From NCBI RefSeq assembly GCF_000739635.1, contig NZ_BATQ01000046.1, positions 1 through 64,000 of the forward strand: DNA of 64,000 nt. Reading direction: 5' to 3'. This DNA is from Verrucomicrobium sp. BvORR034. GTDB lineage: Bacteria > Verrucomicrobiota > Verrucomicrobiia > Verrucomicrobiales > Verrucomicrobiaceae. Both the position numbers and the translations under genes were made by a program. Below are positions 54,335-63,278 of the stretch, in pieces (position 1 is the stretch's first letter; each line of letters opens with the position of its first letter). The notes below the pieces were generated by a model. That model saw nothing but the letters and a program-made list of their open reading frames with translations, made no database searches and was not told the DNA's origin.

Positions 54335-57001
54335 TCAAGCCTCCAGCAACACCCGGCGATAGGCGGACAACATTCGCGCCAGGGTGAAGTGAGCCTCGAT
54401 GTGGGCACGGGCCCCCCACGTGCAATGGAGTCGAAGATCTGACTCAGTGGCCATCCGGACCATGGCCGCTGCCAGTGCTGCGGCGTCTCGCGGCGGGACC
54501 AGCAAGCCCGTCTGCTCGTGAATCACCTGCTCACGGGCACCTCCGAAATCCGTGGCGATCACAGGCAGTCCAGCGGCCAGGGCCTCCAGGGATGCATTAG
54601 GGCAACCTGCGGGCTCGGAGATCATGACAAAGGCATCCAGACTGGCATGGAAGGGGGGAAGGTCGGTCAGCTCCCCAAGCCAGACGACGGGCAGGCCGGC
54701 GGCGCGATGGTGCAATTCTTCAACATACTCCGCTCCGTCGTGCTCGGGGCCACCCGCGATGTGAAGTTCACATGAGGGGAGCAGGGGCAAGGCCAGGCGG
54801 AAGGCTTCCAGCAGATCGCCGAGCCGCTTCTGCGGGCTGAGACGTGCGGCGGTTCCGAAGATGAATGTCACAGGGGCTACAGGGCGGGAAGGCAAAGGTT
54901 CGGGCAGGATGACCCCGTTGGGGACCACATGAGTGGGTGCTCCTAGAAGCTCCTGCGCCCGTTCAGCCTCGTCGCTGTATTTAACAATCACCCCGCTGAG
55001 CCGCTGACCGTAGTCCTGTGTGGAACGAATGGGCAGGGCGGGCCGGGGATTGAGGAAATAGCGCTCCAGCGATGCAAAATACATTTCTCCCGGGCTCACA
55101 TCAAAGATGCGGGCGGACCAGACGGCATCGGCAAAGAGGAACTTGTAAACCGGGATGGCATTCCAGAACACGAGGGTGGCGGGAGGAGTGGCCGCCACGC
55201 TGTTCAGGATCTCCCGCACCGCCACGGCAGGATCGATGGTACCAGCGGGGGCTGGCACGATGAAGGGAATGCCGGACTGTTCCAGAGCCGTCCGACCCAA
55301 GGTGGGGTGTTCGGGATACTCCTGGAGGAGCGCGATCGTGACGGGTACCCCTTGTGCCTGTAGGGACAGAGCCAGGCGGCGCAGAGAGGATTGCGCTCCA
55401 CCAGTGGAGAGATTGTTGGTGACAAAGAGGATGCCCTTGCCGGTGGGCGAGGCGGCCTGAGTGGCCAGACTCTGAAGCAGCCAGCCCACCCGCCGGGACA
55501 TGTGGTGGGTGGAAAAGTCACGGGCCACAGCTTCCGCGCCAGAGGCCGGCGGAGATTGGGCGAGTGCCACCAGTGCGTCGGCGAAATCGGCAGGGGAGGC
55601 GTCCAGGGGCAGGAGGGTCAGAGCGGGATTGCCCGGAGCCAGTTCCCGAGTGCCGCCCGCATCCGTGGAGACCAGCGGCAGCCCCATGGCCAGGGCTTCC
55701 ATGTGCGCGAGGCTCAGCCCTTCGTAGGCGCTGCAGGAGATGGCCGTATCGGCTTGGGCCAGCACGCTCTTGGTGTCCAGTTCGCCATGAGTCCAGGTGA
55801 TCGCCGAAGTCACGCCGTGTCGGGCGGCTTCCTGACGGATTTGCTCATAACACTCCAGCGCACTGGGACTGCGTGAGGAGGCCTCGCCCGCCAGAATGAG
55901 GCGGACCTGACGCTTCATGCCGCAGCGATCAAAGGCCCGCTGGGTGGCGGCGAGAATCCCCGGGAGCAGGTGAAGCCGCTTTTGTGGGCGGGGATTGGCC
56001 ACACAGGCGAGCACAAATTCAGGGCTCGCTGGCTTAGGAGACTGTGGGCCCGAATACTCCTCCATGGAGATGCCGTTCCAAACCGTGCGCAGCGGAGCAG
56101 GCAGTTTCAGTTCTGCCAGTTCCTGCTCCACCTTCTGGGCGCAGGCGATGAGTAATCCGGCGTCTCCTTCGGCCAGAGATTCCAGACCTGCTGGCCACGC
56201 AGCCCGGGTATTGTGGATGGTGGTGGCGAGGGGGATGCCGGTGGTGCTGAACAGACGCATGTCCTCTTGGTCAATGAGGTGACCGTGGAGGACATCCGCC
56301 CCGAAGTGGTGCGCGACGATGCGGAGGCGCTCTGCCCGGGCTTCGCGGTCGTATTGGCTCAGGTCGAGGGTGCCGGGCAGTGCCGGAAGGGTGCGGCGCA
56401 AGGGTTTGCCCAAGGCGATGAGTCGCGTGGCAATGCCCGTCCGGGGAAGCTCCTGGGCCAGATCCCAGGCAATGCGCTCTGCGCCGCCGTGTTGCAGGCT
56501 GGTCACAATCTGCAGACAGCGCAGCCCCGGCGCAAACCCGGCATCCAGCGGAGACCAATGGAAGATGCGGGGTGGCTTGAGTGCCGTGGCGACTGGCAGC
56601 GGGCTTCCCGTGAGCCGGGCTTCAGCAAGGCCGGTGGCGACGGCTGCTTCATCGAACCACTCGCACGCACAGGGAGGAAGCGTCTCCGCCTGGGAGAAGT
56701 CCCCACCGTGCGTTTCAAAGAACCGTGACCAGGCTTCCGCCGGACCCGTGCCCGCGACGTGTCCCACCGCCATCACAGGATGGCTGGCAGGATGAAAAGG
56801 CGGAGCCTGAAAGTGAGCAGGGTGGCGTAACCAGGCTCCGGCGCGGAGGAGGAGCACCGACCCCGATCCGGCGAGACCTTGCGAGGCACTGCCAACAGCG
56901 AGGATCGTAATCTTATCAAACCCGGCGGCCCGCAGGCTGCGGACACTGCGAGCGGCAAGATGCGGAAAGCGAGGATCCGCGTCGAAGACAAGAGCTTCCA
57001 C
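54335..57001 (-). CDS. Tandem GT4 glycosyltransferase (fusion of two GT-B modules)
   Basis: The 888-residue protein (GTG start at 57001) has two complete GT4-type modules. Module A, about residues 160-510, shows LQHGGAERIAWDL and the E-x7-E motif in YEGLSLAHMEALAMGLPLVS. Module B, about 520-885, shows NNLSTGGAQSSLRRLA and EPAGCPNASLEALAAGLPVIATDFGG. The N-terminal 150 residues are unassigned. Two modules in one chain could add two successive sugars. It lies 34 bp downstream of the SUMF1-like gene. Confidence 0.82.
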   Translation of the reverse strand: MEALVFDADPRFPHLAARSVRSLRAAGFDKITILAVGSASQGLAGSGSVLLLRAGAWLRHPAHFQAPPFHPASHPVMAVGHVAGTGPAEAWSRFFETHGGDFSQAETLPPCACEWFDEAAVATGLAEARLTGSPLPVATALKPPRIFHWSPLDAGFAPGLRCLQIVTSLQHGGAERIAWDLAQELPRTGIATRLIALGKPLRRTLPALPGTLDLSQYDREARAERLRIVAHHFGADVLHGHLIDQEDMRLFSTTGIPLATTIHNTRAAWPAGLESLAEGDAGLLIACAQKVEQELAELKLPAPLRTVWNGISMEEYSGPQSPKPASPEFVLACVANPRPQKRLHLLPGILAATQRAFDRCGMKRQVRLILAGEASSRSPSALECYEQIRQEAARHGVTSAITWTHGELDTKSVLAQADTAISCSAYEGLSLAHMEALAMGLPLVSTDAGGTRELAPGNPALTLLPLDASPADFADALVALAQSPPASGAEAVARDFSTHHMSRRVGWLLQSLATQAASPTGKGILFVTNNLSTGGAQSSLRRLALSLQAQGVPVTIALLQEYPEHPTLGRTALEQSGIPFIVPAPAGTIDPAVAVREILNSVAATPPATLVFWNAIPVYKFLFADAVWSARIFDVSPGEMYFASLERYFLNPRPALPIRSTQDYGQRLSGVIVKYSDEAERAQELLGAPTHVVPNGVILPEPLPSRPVAPVTFIFGTAARLSPQKRLGDLLEAFRLALPLLPSCELHIAGGPEHDGAEYVEELHHRAAGLPVVWLGELTDLPPFHASLDAFVMISEPAGCPNASLEALAAGLPVIATDFGGAREQVIHEQTGLLVPPRDAAALAAAMVRMATESDLRLHCTWGARAHIEAHFTLARMLSAYRRVLLEA

Positions 57002-57034
57002 GAGAGGGGCAGCGTGACAGCCTGGATGCCGGGA

Positions 57035-58606
57035 TTAGTACGCCGAAGGATAGGTGGGGGGACGGTTGTCGTCTCGGTCGAAGGCGCTGCCCCGACGGTT
57101 GTCGCGATTGTCCGAGTCGTACACGAAGGCGTCGTCCATCGGCTGACCGCCTGCTTCGGTCACGCGCACGTTCTCGGGTTTCGCTCCCGTGTAAACATAC
57201 TGTCCATCGGGCCCCGGTTGATACTGGACCTGGCCGCTTACGTCCATGCCGCCGTGGGGACGGTACACGTAGCGGACGGTGCTGCCGCGGGCGAGATCGA
57301 CGAGGATCCAGAACCCGTCCTCGACGATGCGGATGCGGGGGGCGCGGCCTGATCCGGAGGGCTGCTGGAGGGCGTCTGCCAGGGCAGCTCCTGCGCTCTG
57401 GCCTCTGCGGGACGGCGGCATGGGGGGCGTGGCACCCTGGTTTTTGCTTCTGACCGCACGAACCACCAGCCAGATCACCAGACCGATGACGACAAAGGGG
57501 CAAAGGAGGCACAAGAGGCCGACCAGAAAGTCCAAGGGGCCGCCTTTTTTCTCTGGGGGTGTCGTGCCGTGGTCATGAGCATCGCTGGAAGTGGGCGACG
57601 GGGTGGGTTGAGTGGTGGAAACTGGTACGGTAGGCCGACCCACTGAAGGCTCCAATCCGCCCTCCATCCGTGGCAGCAGTCCTCCGGTGGAGGAGGTGTT
57701 TGTTGCCGGTTTTGGAGCCGGGGGCGGAGTGACCTCCGTCACTGAGCACAGCACGCGAAACCCGATGTCCGCGTTGCGGCTGCGGGCATCCGCGCGGTAG
57801 CGGGAGGCGCTCCGGGTGTTCTTGGGATCGCGGGACCATGCGCCCCCGCGCAGGACGCGGCGGGGTTTGTCCGAGAGGTTCTGGTTGGTCTGCACCGGGT
57901 CCGTCAGCGGGCCGGATTCATAGGGGCCGTACCAGTCCAGGCACCACTCCGCCACGTTGCCGCCGATGTGAAGACCCCAAGGGTTCACGGAACTGCTGGT
58001 GGCGGGATGGGTCTGATTGCCGGCATTTTTCTTGTGCCAGGCGATGCTGTTGCTCGCGGCCTCATCACCCAGGTTATGCCAGGCAGTGGTGGTTCCTGCG
58101 CGGCAGGCGTACTCCCACTGTGCCTCGGTCGGCAGCGTGACCTTACGTTTTGCTTTTTTCGAAAGCCACTGGCAGAAGGCTTCTGCATCGGGATACGTGA
58201 CGATGGTGACAGGATGATCCGGAGCTTGCGTGAAGCCGGGGTTCCGCCAGGTGAACTCCTTCTTCTGTACGAGGGAGTCTCCTGCCCAGCCAAAGCCGCC
58301 GCTGGGTCCGCTTTCGGCTTCGGTGCGATAACCGGTCTCCTGCACGAACCGCTCGAATTGCTGCACCGTGACGGCGGTCTTGCCGAGATAGAAGTCGCTC
58401 GTGAGATTCACGAAGCGCTGCATTTCATCGTTCCCCCGGTCCGCCTCGTCTGTGGGGGAGCCTTGCATGAAGGTGCCTTTGGGGATGAGCACCACGGGGA
58501 GCGTCACACCATTGCCCAACTCGAGGTTGAGGGCTGGCGCGGGGTCGGCGGCACGCAACGCGGTGCCAAGCAGCAGGAGGCTCGCAGTCAAGAGGCGGAG
58601 TCGCAT
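57035..58606 (-). CDS. SUMF1/FGE-like protein with membrane helix and C-terminal domain
   Basis: The 523-residue protein starts at ATG 58606 with a signal peptide ending in ALRAA. Residues 35-270 form the formylglycine-generating-enzyme fold (FMQGSPTDEADR, LPTEAQWEYACRAGT, GNVAEWCLDWYG, RVLRGGAWSRDP, ADIGFRVLC). The two catalytic cysteines before GFR are replaced by Arg/Ala/Ser, so it is not a sulfatase activator. A membrane helix (about 345-370) and a 150-residue Pro/Gly-rich tail follow. It may bind ligands, as other SUMF1-fold proteins do. Confidence 0.8.
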   Translation of the reverse strand: MRLRLLTASLLLLGTALRAADPAPALNLELGNGVTLPVVLIPKGTFMQGSPTDEADRGNDEMQRFVNLTSDFYLGKTAVTVQQFERFVQETGYRTEAESGPSGGFGWAGDSLVQKKEFTWRNPGFTQAPDHPVTIVTYPDAEAFCQWLSKKAKRKVTLPTEAQWEYACRAGTTTAWHNLGDEAASNSIAWHKKNAGNQTHPATSSSVNPWGLHIGGNVAEWCLDWYGPYESGPLTDPVQTNQNLSDKPRRVLRGGAWSRDPKNTRSASRYRADARSRNADIGFRVLCSVTEVTPPPAPKPATNTSSTGGLLPRMEGGLEPSVGRPTVPVSTTQPTPSPTSSDAHDHGTTPPEKKGGPLDFLVGLLCLLCPFVVIGLVIWLVVRAVRSKNQGATPPMPPSRRGQSAGAALADALQQPSGSGRAPRIRIVEDGFWILVDLARGSTVRYVYRPHGGMDVSGQVQYQPGPDGQYVYTGAKPENVRVTEAGGQPMDDAFVYDSDNRDNRRGSAFDRDDNRPPTYPSAY

Positions 58607-58720
58607 GCGCGGGACGCTAGTCGAAGTCGCCAAACTGAAAAGTGATAAAATAGGGCCGCAGAAAAACTTCATCCGGCAACTTCTTGCCAATCAGGTGGCC
58701 ATCTGTTGAGATGCCCTCCT

Positions 58721-59191
58721 ATGAGGTCTGCATGGCATTGGATGGTGTGGCTGTTGCCGGTGTTGTTGCTCGCCAGTTGTGCCGGGTCGGCAGCCTCTGG
58801 CGATGTCAAACAACGGGAGGCCACCTACCGGAGCCGATTGGCTGCGCTGCCTGACCCCGCCCTGCGCGCGCATCTCAAGAAGTCGTTCCCGGGCTTGAAG
58901 CATCTTTCACCCCCGCGTGGCCCGGAGAGTGACTCTGTCCTGACAGGCACCGAGGTCTTTCGCGTGGACCGGGACTTTGTGCTGGATGTGAAGTTCATGT
59001 ATGCGGGTCCGTATCGGATTGCCGCAGGGGCCACCCGGTTGGGTGCCCAAGCCGCAGCGGATGAAGGCCCGTCCTTCTGGCAGGTGTTCGGTTATGTCCG
59101 GGAAGCTTCAAAGGGCCCGTGGGCGGAGTCAGAGCATGACGAAGTGCTGGCGACCAAGCTGCGGTTTGTGCCCGTGGGGCGGGGGAGGTAA
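58721..59191 (+). CDS. Lipoprotein of unknown function
   Basis: The 156-residue protein starts at ATG 58721 and has a lipoprotein signal peptide with lipobox LASC at about residues 17-20. The rest is soluble and small. Recognisable features include a charged helical first half and SFWQVFGYVREAS. No family was recognised. It is divergent from the SUMF1-like gene. Confidence 0.65.
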   Translation: MRSAWHWMVWLLPVLLLASCAGSAASGDVKQREATYRSRLAALPDPALRAHLKKSFPGLKHLSPPRGPESDSVLTGTEVFRVDRDFVLDVKFMYAGPYRIAAGATRLGAQAAADEGPSFWQVFGYVREASKGPWAESEHDEVLATKLRFVPVGRGR

Positions 59192-59237
59192 GCCCTTCGT
59201 GTTCGGTAGACCATACTATTAGCAAAAAAGCCACCCT

Positions 59238-59741
59238 ATGAAGCCTCGAGCCCAAGCCTTCCACATGAAATATTTGTTGGCAAAGTTTGCGCTGGAGAGC
59301 CCCAGCGATTTCTTCGGCACACTCGACTCCAATGTGGATGATCGCAGTTTTTCCCGCTTATGGGCGGATTGTGGAGAAGAGTTTGAGCCTGTGGAGAGAG
59401 TGGAAAACACCGGGACATCCGTGTGGCGTTCGCTGACTGCTCCGGGTGGGTTTGAGATCCTGATACTCACCTTCCCGACTCCTGAAGACACTGGCGAGGC
59501 GTACTATGTGGGTGCCGTCAGGATGTCGGAATCAGAGTGCCGGGTATTTTGTTTGGAACGCTCCGCAGCTTCTTCAGAGACAGGAGATTCAACAATGATG
59601 GCTGAACTGGCACCACACGGCAGGATGAATTGGGGGGCTGGTCCGAATCCCACAAGAGAAGAGTTCGTTGCCAGGGTGAAGGCAATCATTTCCGATCCGA
59701 CTGCCACGCCATTGTCATTCCTGCCGATTAGGCTGGTGTGA
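59238..59741 (+). CDS. Hypothetical soluble protein
   Basis: The 167-residue protein starts at ATG 59238. No signal peptide, membrane helix or recognised domain is visible. TAPGGFEILILTFPTPEDTGEA is a plausible beta-strand region. It belongs to an accessory stretch of small unassigned genes. Confidence 0.55.
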   Translation: MKPRAQAFHMKYLLAKFALESPSDFFGTLDSNVDDRSFSRLWADCGEEFEPVERVENTGTSVWRSLTAPGGFEILILTFPTPEDTGEAYYVGAVRMSESECRVFCLERSAASSETGDSTMMAELAPHGRMNWGAGPNPTREEFVARVKAIISDPTATPLSFLPIRLV

Positions 59742-59845
59742 TTGCGCCGACTGTGAAGGTCTGTGCCAGAGTCATGAAAGCGTACGCGAACGCTGTCATC
59801 TTCGTCGCAAGTTGCCATCACTCACTAGGAGATAACTAAAAGTCT

Positions 59846-60283
59846 ATGAGGCCGCTGACCGTTCTGTTCCTTCTGCTGCTCAGCTTGCTGATCTCCGCTC
59901 CTGTCTGCAAGGCTGATGTCTGGCAGAAGGCGGAGATTTTCCTGGTGGATTGGGATGTGATGACTCGGGCAAGACTGGATCCCGATCAGGTCCGCAATCG
60001 GGCTCAATTCATACGCAAACTTGATGGGCATGCAGTATCTGACTTGGTGGACTATCTCCAACTCTCCCAGCTCAAACCGTCCAAAAATCCGTGGAATGAA
60101 GATTCGCGACTGGTGGTTGATTTATACAACGCGCAAGGCGTCTGCAAGACGTACTATGCCAGTCGCTTCAATCTCTGCACTGCCGATGGGACGGCAAAGC
60201 GAGTGATCGATGGGAGATTCAGGCAGTATTTCCGAGGGATTTTTGAGAAAGTCAAATCGAGGACGGCGGGCGTTGCAAAATGA
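59846..60283 (+). CDS. Hypothetical secreted protein
   Basis: The 145-residue protein starts at ATG 59846 with a signal peptide ending near APVCKA. The mature part (DVWQKAEIFLVDWDVM, then LVVDLYNAQGVCKTYYAS) has no recognised domain. Two conserved-looking Cys residues (VCKT, NLCTAD) could pair. Confidence 0.6.
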   Translation: MRPLTVLFLLLLSLLISAPVCKADVWQKAEIFLVDWDVMTRARLDPDQVRNRAQFIRKLDGHAVSDLVDYLQLSQLKPSKNPWNEDSRLVVDLYNAQGVCKTYYASRFNLCTADGTAKRVIDGRFRQYFRGIFEKVKSRTAGVAK

Positions 60284-60331
60284 CGTCATGGGGTGACCGA
60301 AGGTCATCGTTTGCCTATAGCGCCGACTCAA

Positions 60332-60556
60332 ATGGAGCGGACTGAGTTCTATCGAGAAAAAATCTCCGTCGACAGTCGGCGTTTTGAGTTGTTTCAAGAC
60401 TATGTGGTCGTGTCCGGGTATGCTGCTTTTCAAAGCAAGTTCAAGCTTATATTACCTTTAGCCCAACTGGAGCCGAACCTCAGGCAAGTGGGGGCCGCCT
60501 CAGTGGTCGCTGAGCGTGAAATTGTTCAGCTGGCAAGAACCTCTTGTGTGACGTGA
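60332..60556 (+). CDS. Short hypothetical protein, possibly truncated
   Basis: A frame from ATG 60332 gives 74 residues beginning MERTEFYREKISVDSRRFEL, which reads like the start of a larger protein (PH-like small domain). The frame then ends in unstructured sequence, so it may be a 5' remnant. An upstream GTG at 60293 is in frame. Confidence 0.35.
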   Translation: MERTEFYREKISVDSRRFELFQDYVVVSGYAAFQSKFKLILPLAQLEPNLRQVGAASVVAEREIVQLARTSCVT

Positions 60557-60577
60557 AAAACTTGAGAATTGTACGTC

Positions 60578-60826
60578 ATGTCAAAGCTGACACTTCACGT
60601 TCCCGATGAATTAATCGCTGCAGCTAAGAGTGAAGCTACAGCACGGCGGGTTTCCGTCTCAACGCTTGTCTCTGACTTTTTTGCTACGCTTTGCAAGAAG
60701 AATCCCGTTGCCGATCCCGAAATTGAGCGACTTGCACCGCGAACTCGTCGACTTGCAGGATGCATTACGGCCACAGATGCTGACGTTGAGGGTCATAGTG
60801 ATTATTCGGAGCGAATGCACTCGTGA
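60578..60826 (+). CDS. VapB-type antitoxin (DUF6364-like)
   Basis: The 82-residue protein starts at ATG 60578. Its beginning, KLTLHVPDELIAAAKSEATA, then RRVSVSTLVSDFF, is characteristic of ribbon-helix-helix antitoxins paired with PIN toxins. The stop overlaps the start of the PIN-domain remnant (GTGA at 60823-60826), the normal toxin-antitoxin layout. Confidence 0.75.
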   Translation: MSKLTLHVPDELIAAAKSEATARRVSVSTLVSDFFATLCKKNPVADPEIERLAPRTRRLAGCITATDADVEGHSDYSERMHS

Positions 60827-61102
60827 ACGCGCTCATCGACACCAACATCATTGTAGCCGTCCGCACCTGCCAGTCAGCCTGTCATTGATGCAGCGTTGCA
60901 TGACGGATTTCCAAATCTCGAAGACGCAGTGCTGTATCATTCGGCGGCTCTCGCAGGCGCAGATTGCATTGTGACGTGGAATGGATCTGATTGCCGGAAT
61001 TCCTCGTTGTTGGTATTTACGCCGACACTGTTTCTCGTCGCTCTCTATCAACTCAAGGCAGGACAAGCGGATGCAGGCAACCGCCGTTCCGATGGTGCCT
61101 GA
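60823..61102 (+). pseudogene. PIN-domain toxin remnant with internal deletion
   Basis: The frame begins GTG with VNALIDTNIIVAVR, the N-terminus of a PIN-domain nuclease (first acidic residue in LIDTN). It then shifts frame and stops after about 21 residues. A different frame from about 60878 continues PIN-like: AALHDGFPNLEDAVLYHSAA, GADCIVTWNGSD, and a V-FTP-T-LF-like end. The middle of the domain (roughly 70-80 residues) is missing, so the toxin should be inactive. Confidence 0.7.
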
Positions 61103-61308
61103 TCCTTGACGTTGGGAGGGTCCCATCGGCTCCCGTGAATCTTGCAAGTCTGTCCCGAAGGTTGGATGGAAGCGGAAAGGTGGCAAGTTCTTCAGCCGGG
61201 TTGACGTACTATTTGTGCTCTTGGTTTCAAGAGAGTGTAACCAAACGACTGCGGCTGGCGTTCCAAGGTTCTCCAAGAAAAGTCGGTTCGAGCGTGTAAG
61301 CCGTAGTC

Positions 61309-62388
61309 ATGGCGCATCGCCTGCAAAATTTTGAAGTAAGCAAACAATCCGATCCAGTGACATTCAAGCATCTCATTCAACTCAGTTCAGCGCTTTTTCT
61401 AGGCATTGCCGCGCTCTTAGGGGCCCCGGAGTCATCGACACGTCCTTTGATCGGTGCCATCCGATGGGATGGTTGGGGAAACAACTGCGCGGTTGGGAGG
61501 GACTGTGAGCGAGTTCTCAGTCCATCGAAGTATCGGCATCGTGCTCCCTTCTTTGTGGACACGGCGGGGCCGGAGTTGATCAAGTTCAAACCTCTCTCTC
61601 AAGAGATCATGGACGCGGAGATTGGCTATGCCGTTCACGCGGGTATCGACTACTGGGCGTTTGACTGGTACCCGCCTGGCAGCGGAATGGAACTCGCACG
61701 GAACTTCTATCTGACTTCGACCAAGCGGGAGAGCCTCAAATGGTGTGTCGTTCTGGGGACCAATCCTTTTGACATGAATCGAGACGCGCCCTGGCTTGCT
61801 GCGGAGTTTGCCAAGCCGGAGTACCAGAAGGTGCTCGACGGCCGTCCCCTGATTTATCTCTTCACGCCAATCGCCCGCAAGGACCTTGCGGTGTTGCGAG
61901 AGCTCTCGATGAAATCCTGCGGCAAGAGTCCCTATGTTGCCATGATGGGCTGGACTGCCGCGGAGGCGGCGCAGGCATGCGATGCGGTCGGCGCTGACGC
62001 GGTCAGCATGTATGCAGGCGGAATGGAGAAGAACTGGAGCGACTACTCCAAGCTCAAAGAAATCATCCCCAATGTGGGCACCGGTTGGGATCCCACCCCT
62101 TTTCGGGAAACTCACGTCGCTTGGTATCCCCGCGAAAACATTGAGAAGGACTTTATCGGCTGGTCAGCGACACCCAAGCAATTGGTTGCCGGTATGGAGT
62201 CTGCCTTTGTCTGGACCCGTGCGAACTCTGGCAACGTTCCCGCCAATACTGTCCTGGTTTACGCCTGGAATGAACACTCCGAAGGGGGTTGGCTGTGCCC
62301 GACATTCACGCCCCAGGGGCCGAACACTGAGAGGATTGACGCGCTTCACGAGTGGCTGTCAGGCCGAAATTCATTGCGGAGGAACTGA
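61309..62388 (+). CDS. GH99-like / glycosyltransferase WbsX-type protein
   Basis: The 359-residue protein starts at ATG 61309. An N-terminal hydrophobic stretch (about residues 22-38) could be a signal peptide or anchor. LIGAIRWDGWGNNC, GIDYWAFDWYPPG and VLVYAWNEHSEGGWLCPT match the GH99-like domain found with WbsX-type proteins and in Verrucomicrobia and Planctomycetes. It is predicted to act on glycan chains; substrate unknown. Confidence 0.65.
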   Translation: MAHRLQNFEVSKQSDPVTFKHLIQLSSALFLGIAALLGAPESSTRPLIGAIRWDGWGNNCAVGRDCERVLSPSKYRHRAPFFVDTAGPELIKFKPLSQEIMDAEIGYAVHAGIDYWAFDWYPPGSGMELARNFYLTSTKRESLKWCVVLGTNPFDMNRDAPWLAAEFAKPEYQKVLDGRPLIYLFTPIARKDLAVLRELSMKSCGKSPYVAMMGWTAAEAAQACDAVGADAVSMYAGGMEKNWSDYSKLKEIIPNVGTGWDPTPFRETHVAWYPRENIEKDFIGWSATPKQLVAGMESAFVWTRANSGNVPANTVLVYAWNEHSEGGWLCPTFTPQGPNTERIDALHEWLSGRNSLRRN

Positions 62389-62558
62389 CGGATACATTGT
62401 ATCACGATGTGTCTAATGCGACACGCAAGGGATTCTTCTGGAGATGTACGACTCATAGCGCGAGCGGTTGCTTCACATGGTGGGATCCGGAAATAATTGC
62501 TAAGATCGAACCATTGCCTGTAGTGTGCCCCAGAGGTTGATACGGGAGGTTGGTCATC

Positions 62559-62996
62559 ATGAGTGCGCCTGTTGAAAATACCGACTACAATGATCCGACT
62601 TCTGTTGTGCGGGGCTATATTCATGCCATGAACGGTTGGGAGACTGCGTCTTGGCAGGCCTATCGAGAGTGCCGGAATACGGGTGACCCCGCGGACTATC
62701 AGGCGGAGGTTAGACACAAGATGGATGCGATCTTTATTTCCTTCTGCACCCCAAAGAAGAGGAAGTTCGGTCGCCAGGGTTCGTTTCGGAGGCCGCCTGA
62801 GTATGATCCTGAAAAAGAGCAACTGGTGGACGTCACGGCCGACGAGGCCCGGAAGCGAGCTTTCGTCACAACGCATCGGCAGGCCGTGTTGGGTGGCGGG
62901 AGATACAGATACGCCCTGGTTCGAAAGAAGGGCAGATGGCTCATTGACACCCTGAAACGGGAAGAAAATGGCGCGTGGCGAAACACGATTCTCTGA
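62559..62996 (+). CDS. NTF2-fold protein, possible immunity protein
   Basis: The 145-residue protein starts at ATG 62559. The layout of an N-terminal helix (DPTSVVRGYIHAMNGWETAS), then C-terminal strands (YRYALVRKKGRWLIDTLKRE) fits NTF2-like folds seen in immunity proteins for polymorphic toxins. No toxin gene is visible beside it, so the immunity role is uncertain. Confidence 0.45.
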   Translation: MSAPVENTDYNDPTSVVRGYIHAMNGWETASWQAYRECRNTGDPADYQAEVRHKMDAIFISFCTPKKRKFGRQGSFRRPPEYDPEKEQLVDVTADEARKRAFVTTHRQAVLGGGRYRYALVRKKGRWLIDTLKREENGAWRNTIL

Positions 62997-63278
62997 AGAC
63001 ACGGCGGCACGCTGGCCCTCAGTCAAGCCGATGGGGACGATTTCCTTGTATTTTGTGGTATTTGAAGGGGAGGGTCTGTGGATTTCCGACGGGAGGGACG
63101 GGATTCTTTGCTGTGGCCAGGATAGATTAGAAGTCTCTCTGGAGGTCATCGCCGACTCAGTTTTTGAGTGAATCGTAATGGACAACTGTGTAAGCTCTGC
63201 CTGGGCTTGTCCTGTGACAGGAGCCTGCAAGGTGGTAGATGGAGCCACCTGAACTCAACGCCACACCGTTCACGTCCT

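Noticed and set aside
62968-63171. 67-codon frame overlapping the NTF2-like gene
   Set aside because: It overlaps a better-supported gene, has no recognisable features, and its coding content is doubtful.
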